From Bretschneidera sinensis (taxonomy: Eukaryota > Streptophyta > Magnoliopsida > Brassicales > Akaniaceae): a stretch of 64,000 nt of DNA. The notes below the pieces were generated by a model. The model worked only from the letters and a program-made list of their open reading frames with translations. It searched no databases and was not told the DNA's origin. Shown piece after piece: positions 22,854 through 35,322 of this stretch. Made by a program: the position numbers and the translations under genes. Position 1 is the first letter of the stretch, and each line of letters begins with the position of its first letter. The stretch lies in assembly GCA_023935145.1 (NCBI GenBank), contig CM043700.1, forward strand, positions 100,792,400 to 100,856,399. The letters are read 5' to 3'.

Positions 22854-25076
22854 TGTAATGACCCATCCCAAGTTCGCCACCCTCGAGATGATGTCATCAC
22901 ATTTTGTTATCTCAACATGACATATATATGCAACAAAATAAAAACATCAACTGAGAATAAATAGTGCAACATAACCTTAACTCTTTAAAAAGGAGATACA
23001 ACATCTTTCTCCTATTAGAAACAATATATACAATAATAACAAAATGCATTAATATTTTCAATTTTTTGAAACTTTCTTTTCTCTTTCTTTCACAAGTATT
23101 AGGATGTTGACCACAAGACTTACTTAAATTGTTCACTCTAGCTATCAGTTCAACTATCTATTAGTCCTATCCATAACTTGAAATATTTCAACAATGAGGA
23201 GTGAACTTCACAAGCTCAGTGAATCAAATTTACTAGAAGTACTCGATTTGTATACTTGTAGATATATGTAATCATTATTAAATCAACATAATTAATTATC
23301 TATCTTTTCTCACATAGTAATTCAATCATTTATCAATTTCTTTATAATTAAATCATCAAGCTATCATTTTTCAATAAATATATCTCATATACCAATCATA
23401 TCAGTTTTCTTCTCATATATTTTATTAATTCAAGATTTTCAGTCTAATATCATCATTTACCTCATCATGAGATTCATATCATACAAACAATCAATCATAT
23501 AATTCTTTATCATATCATCATTTCAATTTATTTACCATCAAAGTTGTCTCACTATGAGACTCGTCTGTCATTCAATCATTTCACAATCAAAACTAACACT
23601 TTAGCATTTCAGCTAACAATAGTAAATATTCAATAAAATAAACACATGAATTTAAATTATCTTTCTTCCTTAGTCATTAGATCATCACATCATTTCTTAC
23701 TATAATCTGGAAACGTCTTCCCGTATGTCGATATGGTTCAGCCAGACCAGCTACCTTCCTAGTCTTTTCAACCATACCAGTTGCCCTTTTAGTCTTCGAT
23801 GCAAATGAACAATAACATGCAAGTAGGCATACATCAAAGCATTCATTTTAAATATCTCTTAAAAATCATTATTTTATCAAATATAAATTATCCCCTCATA
23901 TATCATATCAATTTATCAATCACAACTTTCAAGAATTTTATATATTTTTTCAGTGTAATTTCTCTAAATCCATCTTTTTAAAAATGTCACTTCTCAAATA
24001 ATAAATTTTCAGCGCATTATTTAATTATGTTTCATACTAAATCAACCAAATCAACTATCAATTTTATACATATATCATCAAATAATTTTATTTCAACAAT
24101 TAATTCAAATATCATCAATTCATATTTAATATTGGTTTCGATTACTAAAAGTAAATCTAACTCACCACATAGCACTTAAAACTACTCGTGGCTCACCTCC
24201 TTGCCTTTCCTGTTCCTTTTAGCAATTTCTTGAGATTTTTTATCACTAATACCTGACCATAAATTTTCATTAATCTTACTATTTCATAATTGAATTCAAA
24301 CAATATAATTATTTAATTATGAGTTTTACTAAAAATTTACCCTAATTGAGATGAAGTCCTGATACTATAATTATTTAAATTATTGAGGAAATTTTTATAT
24401 GAATCTTTGCTTGAGAAACATAAGTTTTTTGAGAACTTATCTTTTGTAAGTTTACTATTTTTTAAATATTATTTTATTATTAATTAATATATTAAATTAT
24501 AAAAAATATTAATTTACCAAAGTTTCACATGAACATCGTAAATGCTGACCTCTTTGCCGCTTCGATTTTTTTATATTTTTACATTTTTGCCATTTTACAA
24601 TTTTGTCATTCCATTATTACAATTTTACCATTCTATTATTACAGTTTTTCCATTTTCAATTGTACTATTCAATTATTACAGTTTTTCCATTGATCTTTCG
24701 GTATTTAAAATTTACAGTTTTGCCATTGATTAATTACAATTTTGTCATTGCTCATTTAAATAAAATTTTCATCATTTCTTTCTTAAAAAAAAATCATAAA
24801 AATTATAGTAAAATTATTTTTCTTCCATCAAATTTTTTTAATTTTTCTCTCAACCTCATTCCACATTTTCTTCAAAATTCTTTTATTTCAAGTTCAAATT
24901 TCAAAAAATTTCAAAACTTTCTTCTTCAAAATTTTTCTAAATATTTCAATAAAATTCTCACTATCATCTTTCAAAATTATATCAAATTTGATAGTTAATA
25001 TTAAATTATACATAATTTAATTCAATATAAAATTAAATTACCTCATTACCCTTGTTTTAATGTTATAGATATTACA
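22854..25076 (-). repeat. Element 2 3' LTR
   Basis: TGTAATGACCCATCCC at the left end and ..GATATTACA at the right end are reverse complements of the element 1 LTR ends in style and partly in sequence. The polypurine tract lies outside at 25077-25096 (AGGGGGTAGACT on the minus strand). Frames such as 23799-23981, 24542-24733 and 24603-24998 lie in this LTR and are chance. Confidence 0.8.
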
Positions 25077-25096
25077 AGTCTACCCCCTTATAAAAA

Positions 25097-26842
25097 TTTC
25101 GTCCTCAAAATTTGCTTACCCAACTCGTGAAACATTTTGGGGATAATTTTTCATCATTCTTGCCTCACACTCCCAAGTAATCTACTCAACATCTTTATTC
25201 TGCCCTAAAACTTGAACTAAAGAGATAACTTTATTACGCAAGACTTATTTCTTTCTATCTAGAATGTTGATTGGTACTTGGATAAAACTAAAATCTTCTT
25301 AAAGTTCTTCAACCTGACTCAAAATATTCTGGGATTCATCATGTAAACAATTTCTCAAAAGTGAAACATGAAACACATTGTGCAAATACTTTAACTCTAG
25401 AGGCAAATCCAATCTATATGCTACTGGCCCAACTCTCTCAGTCACCTCATAGGGTGCCACAAATCTCAGACTCAACTTCTCTTTCTTTCTAAATCTCAAA
25501 ACACCCTTCCATGGAGATATCTTTAAATATACCCAGTCACCAACCTCAAACCTAAGAGGTCGTTTTCCATTATCAGCATAACTTTATTTTTTCCTATTTT
25601 ATGTTGCTCTAAGGTTTTCTCTAACTAATTTGATATTCTCTATAGTCAAATCTATCATATCTGGACCAAATATCTTTCTCTCTCCAGTTTCTTTCCAACA
25701 TACTTGAGTTCTACAGCTCCTACCATATAAAACCTCAAATAGTGCCATCCCAATACTAACTTGATATTGATTATTGTATGTAAATTCAATCAAATTTAAA
25801 TAAGTATCCTAACTCACTGAGAAACTCAATACACTTGCCCTCAACGTGTCTTTTAGTATTCTAGTGATCCTCTCTGTCTGCCCATCAGTTTGAGGATGAA
25901 AAGTTGTACTAAACTACAATTATGTACCCATAGCCTTCTGAAAACCCCTCCAAAATCTAGAAGTAAATCTAGAATCTCTATCTGATACAATACTCAAAAC
26001 TACTCCAAGCAATCTCATAATCTCAACTACATACAACTCAGCCAACTTTTCAAGACTCTATGTAGTCTTAATAGGAAGGAAATGTGAAAACTTAGAGTCT
26101 ATCCACTATAACCCATACAACATCATGACCTCTCTGGGTACGGGGAAAACCAAAAACAAAATCAGTACTAACATTCTCCCATGGTTATTCAAGTACTGGA
26201 AAAGGCTGTAATAAACCTACCAGATGTCTATTCTCAGACTTCACCTACTGACAAATAAAACATCTAGAAATGTACTTAGTCACATCCCTCTTCATCCTTG
26301 ACCACCGATAATTCTGTCTCAACTCACTATACATCTTATTATTACCCGGATGCATAGAATGCACATAATCATGAGCCTCTCTTAGTATCTCCTTTCTCAT
26401 CTCAACATCATTGAGAACATAAATTCTATGTCCCAATACCCCCATACTAGCATCTTTGATTCTGAACTTAGTCTGCTTCCCACTCAATACTTCTTATCTG
26501 ATCTTCTCTATCCCCTTATCTCTACTTTGCATCTCTAACATGCGATCAATAATAGAAGACTGTTTCACCAGATTTTCCATCAATACTCTTCTATCACTGA
26601 TACTCAACAGGATTCTCATTTCTCTCAACTCCACCATCAAACTTATATCATGACTCCCAATAGCAGCGAATCTCCTTGTAGACTATCTACTCAATGCATC
26701 AGTTACTATATTCTCCTTCCCTGGATGATAGTGAATTGTACAGTCACAGTCACTAATCAACTCGATCCACCTCTTTTGCCTCAAATTCAACACTCTCTAG
26801 GTAGGTAAATGCATTAAACTCTTATGATTAATGAAAACTGAT
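25097..26842 (-). pseudogene. pol: Element 2 pol: RNase H end, integrase, C-terminal tail
   Basis: From 26842 downward the minus strand reads 'VFINHKSLMHLPT' and 'WIELISDCDCTIHYHPGKEN' (RNase H end), then an integrase zinc region 'DYVHSMHPGNNKMYSELRQN' and 'YISRCFICQ' (26245-26487), core pieces, 'YNNQYQVSIGMALFEVLYGR' (25599-25793) and the C-terminus 'APYEVTERVGPVAYRLDLP' with 'YLHNVFHVSLLRN' (25299-25499). These match element 1 residue by residue over long stretches. The zinc finger CxxC is better kept here than in element 1. Stops and shifts break it, and everything upstream is deleted. Confidence 0.8.
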
Positions 26843-27493
26843 GTTTTAGCATCTCGGCCAATAATAGTAAATATTCATAAAATAAATGCATGAATTTAAA
26901 TTATCTTTCTTTCTTTCTCATCAGATCATCATATCATTTCATACTATCATCTAGGAACGTCATCCCACACATCAACATGTTTCAACAAGACCATCTACCT
27001 TCCTGGTATTCTCAGCCAGACCAGCTGCCCTACTAGTCTTCGATGTAAATGAACAATAACATGCAAGCAGGCATACATCAAAGCATTCAATTGAACTATC
27101 TCTTAAAAATCATTATTTTATCAAATATATTAAATTGTCTCATCATATATCATATCAATTTATCAATCACAACTTTCAAGAATTTTATATATCTTTTCAA
27201 CATAATTTCCATCAATAAATCCTTTTAGAAATATCAATTCTCATATAATAAATTTTCAACATATCATTTAATTATGTTTCATACTAAATAAACCAAATCA
27301 ACTATCAATTTTTTTTTACATATATCATCAAATAATTTTAATTCAACAATTAATTCAAATATCGTCAATTCATATTTTATATTGGTCTCGATTACTAAAA
27401 GTTAATCTAACTCATTATGTAGCACTTAAAGCCAACCATGGATCACCTCATTGCCTTTCCTGCTCCTTTTTGTAATTTCATGAGATTGCTGAT
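26843..27493 (-). repeat. Element 2 5' LTR, fragment left of the Athila insert
   Basis: From 'gatgttttagcatctcggcc' at about 26846 the sequence matches 23590-24235 of the 3' LTR. It stops at CTGAT (27489-27493), the target site of the Athila element, and continues after it at 36972. Confidence 0.8.
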
Positions 27494-29195
27494 TGATGTG
27501 CAAATTTTAAATGCTCGCAAGTGCACGAATCACAAATAGTATTACAATGAGTTTACTCTCGAGGTCGATCTCTCAAGGAATTGCAGTGGTTGAAATCCTA
27601 AATTACTTTCTTAAAATTACTAAAACAAACTCTGAAATGAAATCCTAAACACTCTAATTAAAATATTGGTGAGGAGAAAATTGAAATAAAAACAATTAAG
27701 TAAATTAAACAAAACGAATTATGAAGAGATGAGTATAATCAATGAGAACAAATGAGAGTTTAGCTTGCTATCCAATCATGAATTGGAACATTTGGTGAAT
27801 ATAAAGAATTAATCAACATCCAAGATTATTGGTATTTCCGCTAAGACTAGAGAATGCCATTGATCGTGTTTATTCTCAATTTATAACTAATTAATTAAAT
27901 CTCATGGATCATGTTCATCAATTAATTAGTTAAATTAAGTATAAGGAAAACACAACCACCTAAATCACAATTTGATTTGAATCTTGATTTAAATTCTTAT
28001 TCAAGAAAGCTTAATTAGGTCTAGATGATTTGTCCTCAACCTAATCTCAAATATTAACCTTGACTACCAATAATAGATGGCCAATCCACAAGCAATAATC
28101 AAAGGTATGAAGAATATTAAATAAGAAATAATATGAAAAATTTCGTAAAACTAAATCAACCAAAATATCCAAAACAATCAAGGCAGCTAAGCCAAACGCC
28201 CAACAATGCGTTCAATCGCTCATGTTTAAATCCTAATCATAGAATTCAAACGCTAGAGTTACAAGCATATTGAAAGACAAAAGGAGCAAAGACAAAATTT
28301 CTTCCCATATTACAAGATGAATCCTTAAAGTCTTGAAGTGATTGATTGTTGTCTTCAATCTCTTGATAAGCCGTATTGATGAAAGAAACCGTCTCCTCTT
28401 GATAATATCTCTCCAAAAACTGCCGCAGTCTCCCCTTATTCTCTGAGTCTAAAATCCTACATATAACTGTATGGAGACAGCTTTGTAGACCAAAAAGTCA
28501 CCCTAGGGTTTCTGTTCAGGCCGTATGCTTCTGTTGCTGTCCAGGCTCGGTTCTGCTGCTGTCTAAGCCCGGTTATGCTAAACCTTCCATAACTTTCTCT
28601 AGAAAAATCATATTTACGAGCAACAAAATTTTCCAAAAATAGACATTCGGATCTTTGCAAGCATATATGGCTCATCTCCTGGTTCTTCCTAAATCAATAC
28701 AGTTTAATCCACAAAAATGACTGATCTGTCACGCTGCCACACTGAAATCACGCACAGCCTGACATTTGTCTACTAAAACTGCCATAACTTTCTCTAGAAA
28801 AATCATATTTATGAGCCATAAAATTCTCTAGAAAATAGAGATTCGAATCTTTCCAAGCATATATGGCTCATATCCTGGTTCTTCCTGAATCAATACAGTT
28901 TAATCCGTAAAAATGACTGATATGTACGGGTTATTCTGGCAATTTAGTGAAACTCCTTTTTACCCTTTGCTAATGACAACATGACTTAGCAAAATGCTCA
29001 ATTTATCTTTAACAGTCTAGAAATGATGGGTTTTGTTGCACTCCAAATCCTGCCAGCTTTACTTTAAATGAACTCCAAATGCTTGTGAACCTGTAAAACA
29101 ATGAAAAACAACTCAAAGTAGCAAATTCCTAAGCTAAACATATAAATAAATACTTGAAAAACATACAAAATACCAGGACAAATATTCATTCATCA
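27494..29195 (-). repeat. Athila 3' LTR (1702 bp)
   Basis: Matches 35323-36966 along its length. The U3 carries two copies of a 195-bp unit starting 28588 and 28783 ('cataactttctctagaaaaa'). A worn TATA element (TTATATGTAG on the minus strand) is near 28457-28466. The right LTR lacks a stretch of about 50 bp around its TATA region (near 36285), which accounts for most of the length difference. Confidence 0.88.
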
Positions 29196-30530
29196 AATAC
29201 CCCCAAACCTAGATTTATCTAGTCCTAAAGCAAAACTAAAAGAAAACATAAACAAAACAAACCTAAAAACTTAAATCAACAAAACCCTCATGCTTTAATT
29301 CTTATTATGACTCATATCTAGATATCTAATGCACAATTATGTTCACAGTCTCAACACTTCACAATTCATTACTTAAATCAAGTACACATCACACATCTAT
29401 ATTCCAATGCTCAAAACACCTCACGTCAATTACCGCCAAACCTAACTTCAAGAATCGGAATTCGCTTCGACTCTAGGCCTCACATGATTCACTTATTAAG
29501 CACACCGAACCTAGGTTTCAAACACTCATCAAGCATATGCGAATAAAAATTATGTAAACAAGAAATTTTAAATATAAATTCGCATATGAATATGGATATC
29601 ATCAAAGAACGCTCATATGTTTGCAAAATAGATCTCATGAAAGGAATCAAATGTTAGGATTGCAAAGCTATCACATCGCCTATATCTTATCCTAATCAAA
29701 CACCTCAAGCGAAACATATTAAGTATAAACCTATGCATAGATGGGCGTGGTTGGCTGAACCTCATTTACAACAAAGCTCTTTCTTTTCAACTCTTTATAA
29801 GAGCGACTTCAATACCCTTAAAGTATCTCATGTCTTCTTTCTTATCTAATCAAATTCCTTTTCAACACTTTTTTTTTGCAAAGCTCATTTAATTTTTAAG
29901 AATAGGAATTTGGATCTTTCTCCAAAAACAGTGGCAACTAGGGCATATAATGATAGGTACATACTCAAACTTTTTACTCAAGAGGAATTTGGATCTTTCT
30001 CCAGAGATAGTGGCAACTGGGGTGTATAACGATCGGCACATACTCAAACTTCTTACTCAAGTCATTTAACTAAAATAATGAGAATAAACAACATGATACT
30101 TCAAGCGAGTTATATAATTCTAGCATTCAATGCAAAAATTATAGAGATCATCTAACAATTAAGGTCATAACGAAGAGTGTTTAAGAGTACTAAGAAACTA
30201 ACTCTCAGAATAAAACACTTATGGCTCAAATAACTCACTAGGTAGTCTCCACAATTTGATTCTCAATCATTAGATCTAGGTTCATCTCAGTTTCAACATC
30301 AAGAGCACGGTCTATGAAATATGAATATGCATCAATCCTCACAATAACTTGTTAGTGTTAAAGAAACTAAACTCAACGTGCATAAAAGACTTGATTACTA
30401 ACTATAAAATAAATTGTAGCATGACAATTTTGTCTTAACAAGTTCTAATTGTACCCGCAAACCTAAACTAAACATTGTCCTCAATGTATGAAATCAAATA
30501 CATGTTTAGAAAAACATTTAGAAGGGAACA
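29196..30530 (-). other. Athila 3' untranslated region with 79-bp duplication
   Basis: No coding frame. 29196-29210 is the polypurine tract. A 79-bp direct duplication covers 29905-29983 and 29984-30061 ('ggaatttggatctttctcca'). Near 30455 a second polypurine-like piece ('acccgcaaacctaaacta' on the plus strand) precedes 'tgtcctcaatg'. 'gggttgcctcccaccaag' near 30573 is the phrase that follows integrase in many plant gypsy elements. Confidence 0.7.
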
Positions 30531-30626
30531 ATGAAACTGAAAGAACAGAAAACATACTCTATCAAATGGGTGGGTTGCCTCCCACCAAGCACTTTCTTTA
30601 ACGTCTTAGCAAGATGTTGGTTAAAT

Positions 30627-33600
30627 TTATTCAGGATCATGCACCTTAATGCACTCAACAACCCCCTTCTCATGGACTCCTTCCAAGTAAGGCTTCACAC
30701 GATGCCCATTGACCTTGAATGTCACTTGAGTCTTCGGGTTCAGCAATTCTACCGCTCCATGAGAAAAAATATTGACTACCGATAATGGTCCGCACCATCT
30801 TGACTTCAATTTTCCTGGAAATAATTTGAAACGAGTGTTAAACAAAAGAACTTTCATTCCAGGATAAAGAGACTTATGGATAAGGCCTTGGTCATGGTAA
30901 CGCTTAGTGCATTCTTTGTACGAATCTCTTCTAACTCATTAAGTTATAGTAACCGCTTCTCTCCTGCCATTACCGTGTCCATGCTCAACTCCTTGATTGC
31001 CCAATATGCCTGGTACTCAAGCTCAACCGGTAAGTGGCATGCCTTTCCAAAAACCAACCGATAGGGGCTCATCCCAATGGGTGTCTTGTACGCCTTGCGG
31101 TATGCCCACAATGCTTCATGAAGCTTAGCGGCCCGATCCTTCCGTGATGGTCGCACCATCTTTTCCAGAATGCCCTTGATTTATCGATTGCTTACCTCAA
31201 CTTAACCTGAAGTTTTTGGGTGATATGAAGTCCCCACCTGGTGTGTGATGCTATACTTCTTCAACAACCTGTCACAGAGTTTATTGAAAAAATGGGTTCC
31301 TTCATCACTGATTATGGCCCTCGGTGTCCCAAACCTACTAAATATCACATTCTTCAAAAGTTTCACAACACAGTTTACATCATTGGTTCAGGTTGGTATA
31401 GCCTCAACCCATTTAGACACATAATCAACCGCAACTAATATATATTCATATCCAAGTGAAGGCGAAAAAGGGACCCATGAAATCAATTCCCCAGACATCA
31501 AATAATTCGATGACAAGATTGTTGGTCAGAGGCATTTCATTTCTCTTTCCAATACTACCAGTCCTTTGACATTTATCACAATACATGCAAAACTTATGAG
31601 CATCTTTAAAGAGAGTTGGCCAATAAAATCCATATTGCAATACCTTGAGGGCCGTTTTCTTACCTCCAAAGTGACCCCCGCAATGAAGTTCGTGGCAAAA
31701 AGAAAGAATGCTCAGCCTCAGGTACACATCTCTGGATGATTTGTTCTTGATCAAATTTGAACAAATAAGGCTCATCCCAAAAGTAACTCCTGCAGGAAGA
31801 CAAGAATCTCTTCTTTTCTTGAAAAGAGAGGTTAGGTTGTAAGACACCACAAGAAAAATAATTTACAATATCAGCATACCATGGCTCATGACTTATAGCA
31901 AATAATTGTTCATCGGGAAAAGTGTCAACAATATTCTTATCTTCTTCTTACTTACGTGAATCAAAGTCCGAAATTAACCTAGAAAGGTGATCTGCAACAA
32001 CATTCTCACCACCTTTCTTATCTCTTATTTCTAGGTTAAATTCTTGCAAAAGCAAGACCCACTTAATTAACCTTGGCTTAACATTTGGCTTAGTTAATAA
32101 GTGTCTCAATGCCGCATGATCCGAATGCAAAATGACCTTAGACCCTACCAAGTAAGGCCTGAACTTGTCTAATGCAAACACAATAGCCAAAAACTCTTTT
32201 TCCATGGTGGAATAGTTGCGTTGGGCATCATTAAGTGTTCTACTAGCATAGTAGATCACATATGAACGCTTATCCACTCGTTGCCCCAAAACAGCCTCTA
32301 TAGCATAATCAGATGCATCATACATAATCTCAAAAGGAACTGACCAGTTAGGTGCCATGATAATAGGCGCCGATGTCAACTTTTCTTTCAAAGTAGTAAA
32401 GGTGATAAGGCAGTCATCATCAAAAGTAAAAGGAACATCTTTAGATAACAAATTACATAATGGGCGACTTATCTAAGAAAAATCTTTGATAAATCTCCTA
32501 TAGAAACCCGCGTGTCCTAAGAAACTCTTAATCCCCTTAACCGAAGTCAGGGTTGGAAATTTAGCAATCAAGTCAATTTTAGCCTTATCTACTTCAATAC
32601 CTTTACTAAAAATCACATGCCCTAATACAATCCCCTACTGTACCATAAAATGACTCCTCTCCTAACTGAGTGTTAAATTACATTCAATGGATCTTTCAAG
32701 TACCAAAGTTAAATTATGCAAACAGTTATCAAATGAGGTTCCAAAAACTGAAAAATCATCCATAAATACCTCAATGAATTTCCCCACCATATCTGAGAAG
32801 ATTGACATCATGCATATTTGGAATGTGGCTGGAGCATTGCATAGGCCAAACAACATCCTCCTAAAGGCAAATGTCCCAAATGGGCAGGTGAATGTTGTCT
32901 TCTCTTGATCCTATAGCGTATTCGACACTTAATAATAGCCTAAAAGACCATCAAGAAAACAATAAAAATCATGCCCTGCTAGTCTTTCCAACATATGATC
33001 AATAAAAGGAAGCGGAAAATGATCCTTTCTAGTAGCTGAGTTCAGTTTTTTGTAATCAATGCACATTCTCCATCCTGTAGTCATCCTAGTGGGCATTAGC
33101 TCATTCTTCTCATTTCTCACCACTGTAATCCCAGACTTCTTAGGCACAACATGAACTGGACTAACCCATCTATTATCTGAAATAGGGTAGATAACTCCTG
33201 CATCTAGAAGTTTTAAAATTTCTTTCTTCATTACCTCTTGTAGGTTAGGGTTTAGTCTCCTTTGAGCTTCTCTCATAGGTTTGGCACCGTCCTCTAAAAT
33301 GATCTTATGCATACATGTAGCAAGACTAATACCCTTGAGGTTATTTATAATCCATCCTATGGCTCTCCTAAGTCTGCTAAGCTCCTTTACAATTCTTTCC
33401 TCTTGGGTTTGGGTCAAAGTAGATGAAATAATCACAGGATATATGTCTCCCTCTCCCAGAAATATATGCTTAAGGTGCTTAGGTAACTCTTTAAGTTCAA
33501 GCTTAGGTGGAGTAGTATCTTCCCTAGGTAGGGGACTTGGCAATTCTAAAGGTTTGCTAGACTCTTCTTGGGGTGACACTGGTATTGCACTATCTAACAT

Positions 33601-33954
33601 CTTATAATACCCATTGGTCTCCTCTTCTAGTATTTCCTCTACTCTCTTAGTTGTAAGAGCAACTTCAAACTTGTCTTCTATTTTTGTCTGCAAATAAGTG
33701 TCATAAATAAGTGAGTCCACACAATTAGTAAAAAAATACTCATCGTCAGTAGAAATAGAAGAAGGAGTGGTTAGAGAATCAAACACTTTAAATAGTACAG
33801 TCTCTCCCAAGACTGTCATCGTTAACCTCCCATTATGGACATCAATAATAGTCTTGCTTGTGGTCATAAATAGTCCACCAAGAAGAATTGTGTGCTCCTT
33901 GTTACATTTGGCTATGTCTCTCATGGTTCTCTTTGCTAACTTGAATAAAAGCAC
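30627..33954 (-). pseudogene. pol: Athila pol: protease tail, RT, RNase H, integrase
   Basis: A 341-codon open stretch (33954-32929) holds the protease tail ('ILLGGLFMTTSKTIIDVHNG'), the linker ('PPKLELKELPKHLKHIFLGE') and the RT start ('KEILKLLDAGVIYPISDNRW', 'MCIDYKKLNSATRKDHFPLP'). After a stop, 'MLFGLCNAPATFQ' and the catalytic box VFMDDFSVFG follow (about 32770). RNase H: '[15 protein letters not shown]', '[15 protein letters not shown]' and 'VVADHLSRL' (32451-31948). Integrase: zinc region 'HELHCGGHFGGKKTALKVLQ' with 'CMYCDKC', core 'WGIDFMGP' (first Asp kept), 'AIISDEGTHF' (second Asp kept), then a TAA just before the Glu-bearing 'VEVSNR', then '[19 protein letters not shown]' and the C-terminus to 30627. 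Much better kept than element 1, so younger. Confidence 0.88.
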
Positions 33955-35080
33955 TCAAGTTCTCCTCCAAAGTTGGATTTCTAGGCTGATTGGGTGGTTC
34001 AACTTGGTTTTGATATTAACTGGTCTTGAGCTTTGAGCATATGCTGGAGCGTTGTTAGTCTTCCAGGATAGAATATGGATCATTCCTTGGCCTAGGTTGG
34101 TAAGACTCTATTGCATTAACTTATTCTTGTTCATTTCCTACATAAGATTTATGAGACAAAGAACAAGTGTTAGGACCATGACCAAAAACCCCACAAACTC
34201 CACATACCTCATTGTTGGGCGTGTTTGTGGTAGTGAGTAGTTTGACTTGTTTGGTCGACTCTGCAAGTTGCATTGCCATATCTTTATTGGACCTCAATTC
34301 ATTAACCCCAACTCTTCTTCCTCTTACACTCTTTTATTGGGAATTAGCACTAAATATCTCATATAGCTTGCATGTCTCCTCAGTAGTCTTTTCTCCCATG
34401 GCTCCACCGACAGCGTTATCAACCGTATATTGACACTGTTGTGTTAATCCATCATAGAAGGATTGATTTTGTAGCTGCAATGGGTAATGATGGTGGGGAA
34501 ACTGGATTAGAAGCATCTTGAACCTGTCCGATGCTTCATGGAAGGTTTCTCCCTCCATTTGTGAGAACGTGACAATCTTAATTCTCAACTCAGTGGTCTT
34601 CTGATAGAGTAGAATTTGTTCATGAACCAATTATAGACCACTTCCCATATAGTCAAAGAACCGGGTGGAAAAGTCATCAACCATGCTTTTGCTTTATCTT
34701 GGAAGCATCTCATCTTGAGTTGATCCTCATTCAGCCCCTGTAGAGGAAAAGTCTGTTGCATAGAAATCCCTCATGAAGGTTAATGGGTCTTTATTTGGAA
34801 TTCTGTAGAATGAAGGGAGCATGCTAAAGTGGATATTTTTTATCTCGTAATTCCGTGCAACTTCCCCAAATTGGATCCAAGATGTGGAAGAGCCGATGAT
34901 CGGCCTTGCATACTCCTTCATCATAATTTGTATTTCAGCTCCTTCCATTCTTTCAAGTTCCTCTTTTTCTATTCCCTCAACCTTTTCTGCTTCTTCCGTA
35001 GGCTGTAACGTCTCCCTTAACCTATGGATGTTGTCTATTGCTAGCACTAAATTTCTCCTTTGGGATCTTCTACCGTGTAT
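33955..35080 (-). pseudogene. gag: Athila gag, decayed, joined to protease tail by a deletion
   Basis: 35047-34727 holds 'IQFGEVARNYEIKNIHFSML' and 'FYRIPNKDPLTFMRDFY', the N-terminal part of the Gag domain. 34630-34334 holds 'QMEGETFHEASDRFKMLL' and 'QNQSFYDGLTQQCQ', its middle. An intact zinc knuckle CGVCGVFGHGPNTC (CX2CX4HX4C) is read in another frame at about 34203-34162. Downstream Gag text ('NPTLEENLSAFIQ', near 33990) runs straight into the protease tail, so the part with the protease active site (usually DLGAS in this clade) is missing. Stops near 34632 and 34725 and frame changes break it. Confidence 0.8.
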
Positions 35081-35299
35081 GTACCTGAAGAAAACAAAAG
35101 AAAAATTAAGCTACCAGGAATCAAGAGACCGAAAATCAAGAAACAAATTAATTCCAATTTAAATCAAGAAAATCAAGAAGCAAATAAAGAAAATTTGATG
35201 AAATAAAAGAAATAAAAATTACACCTAAAAGAAAGAAAAGAAAAGAAATAAAAATAAAAATAAAAATAATGAAAATAACTAAAGAATTAAACACCAATT

Positions 35300-35322
35300 C
35301 CCCACCAACAACAACAAAAATT
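35300..35322 (-). other. Athila primer binding site, worn
   Basis: The minus strand after the 5' LTR reads GTTGTTGTTGGTGGGGAA, which lines up with the usual GGCGCCGTTGCCGGGGA of Athila elements if several C have become T. Seen directly: position and GGGGAA; the identity is inferred. Confidence 0.45.

Noticed and set aside
24542..24998. Open frames of 63 and 131 codons rich in Phe, Leu and Ile
   Set aside because: Low-complexity AT-rich LTR sequence of element 2; the other LTR copy does not keep the frames.
30531..30785. 84-codon plus-strand frame
   Set aside because: Shadow of the Athila integrase C-terminus on the minus strand.
33281..34433. Four plus-strand frames of 62-108 codons
   Set aside because: Antisense shadows of the Athila pol and gag; no conserved features of an antisense ORF.
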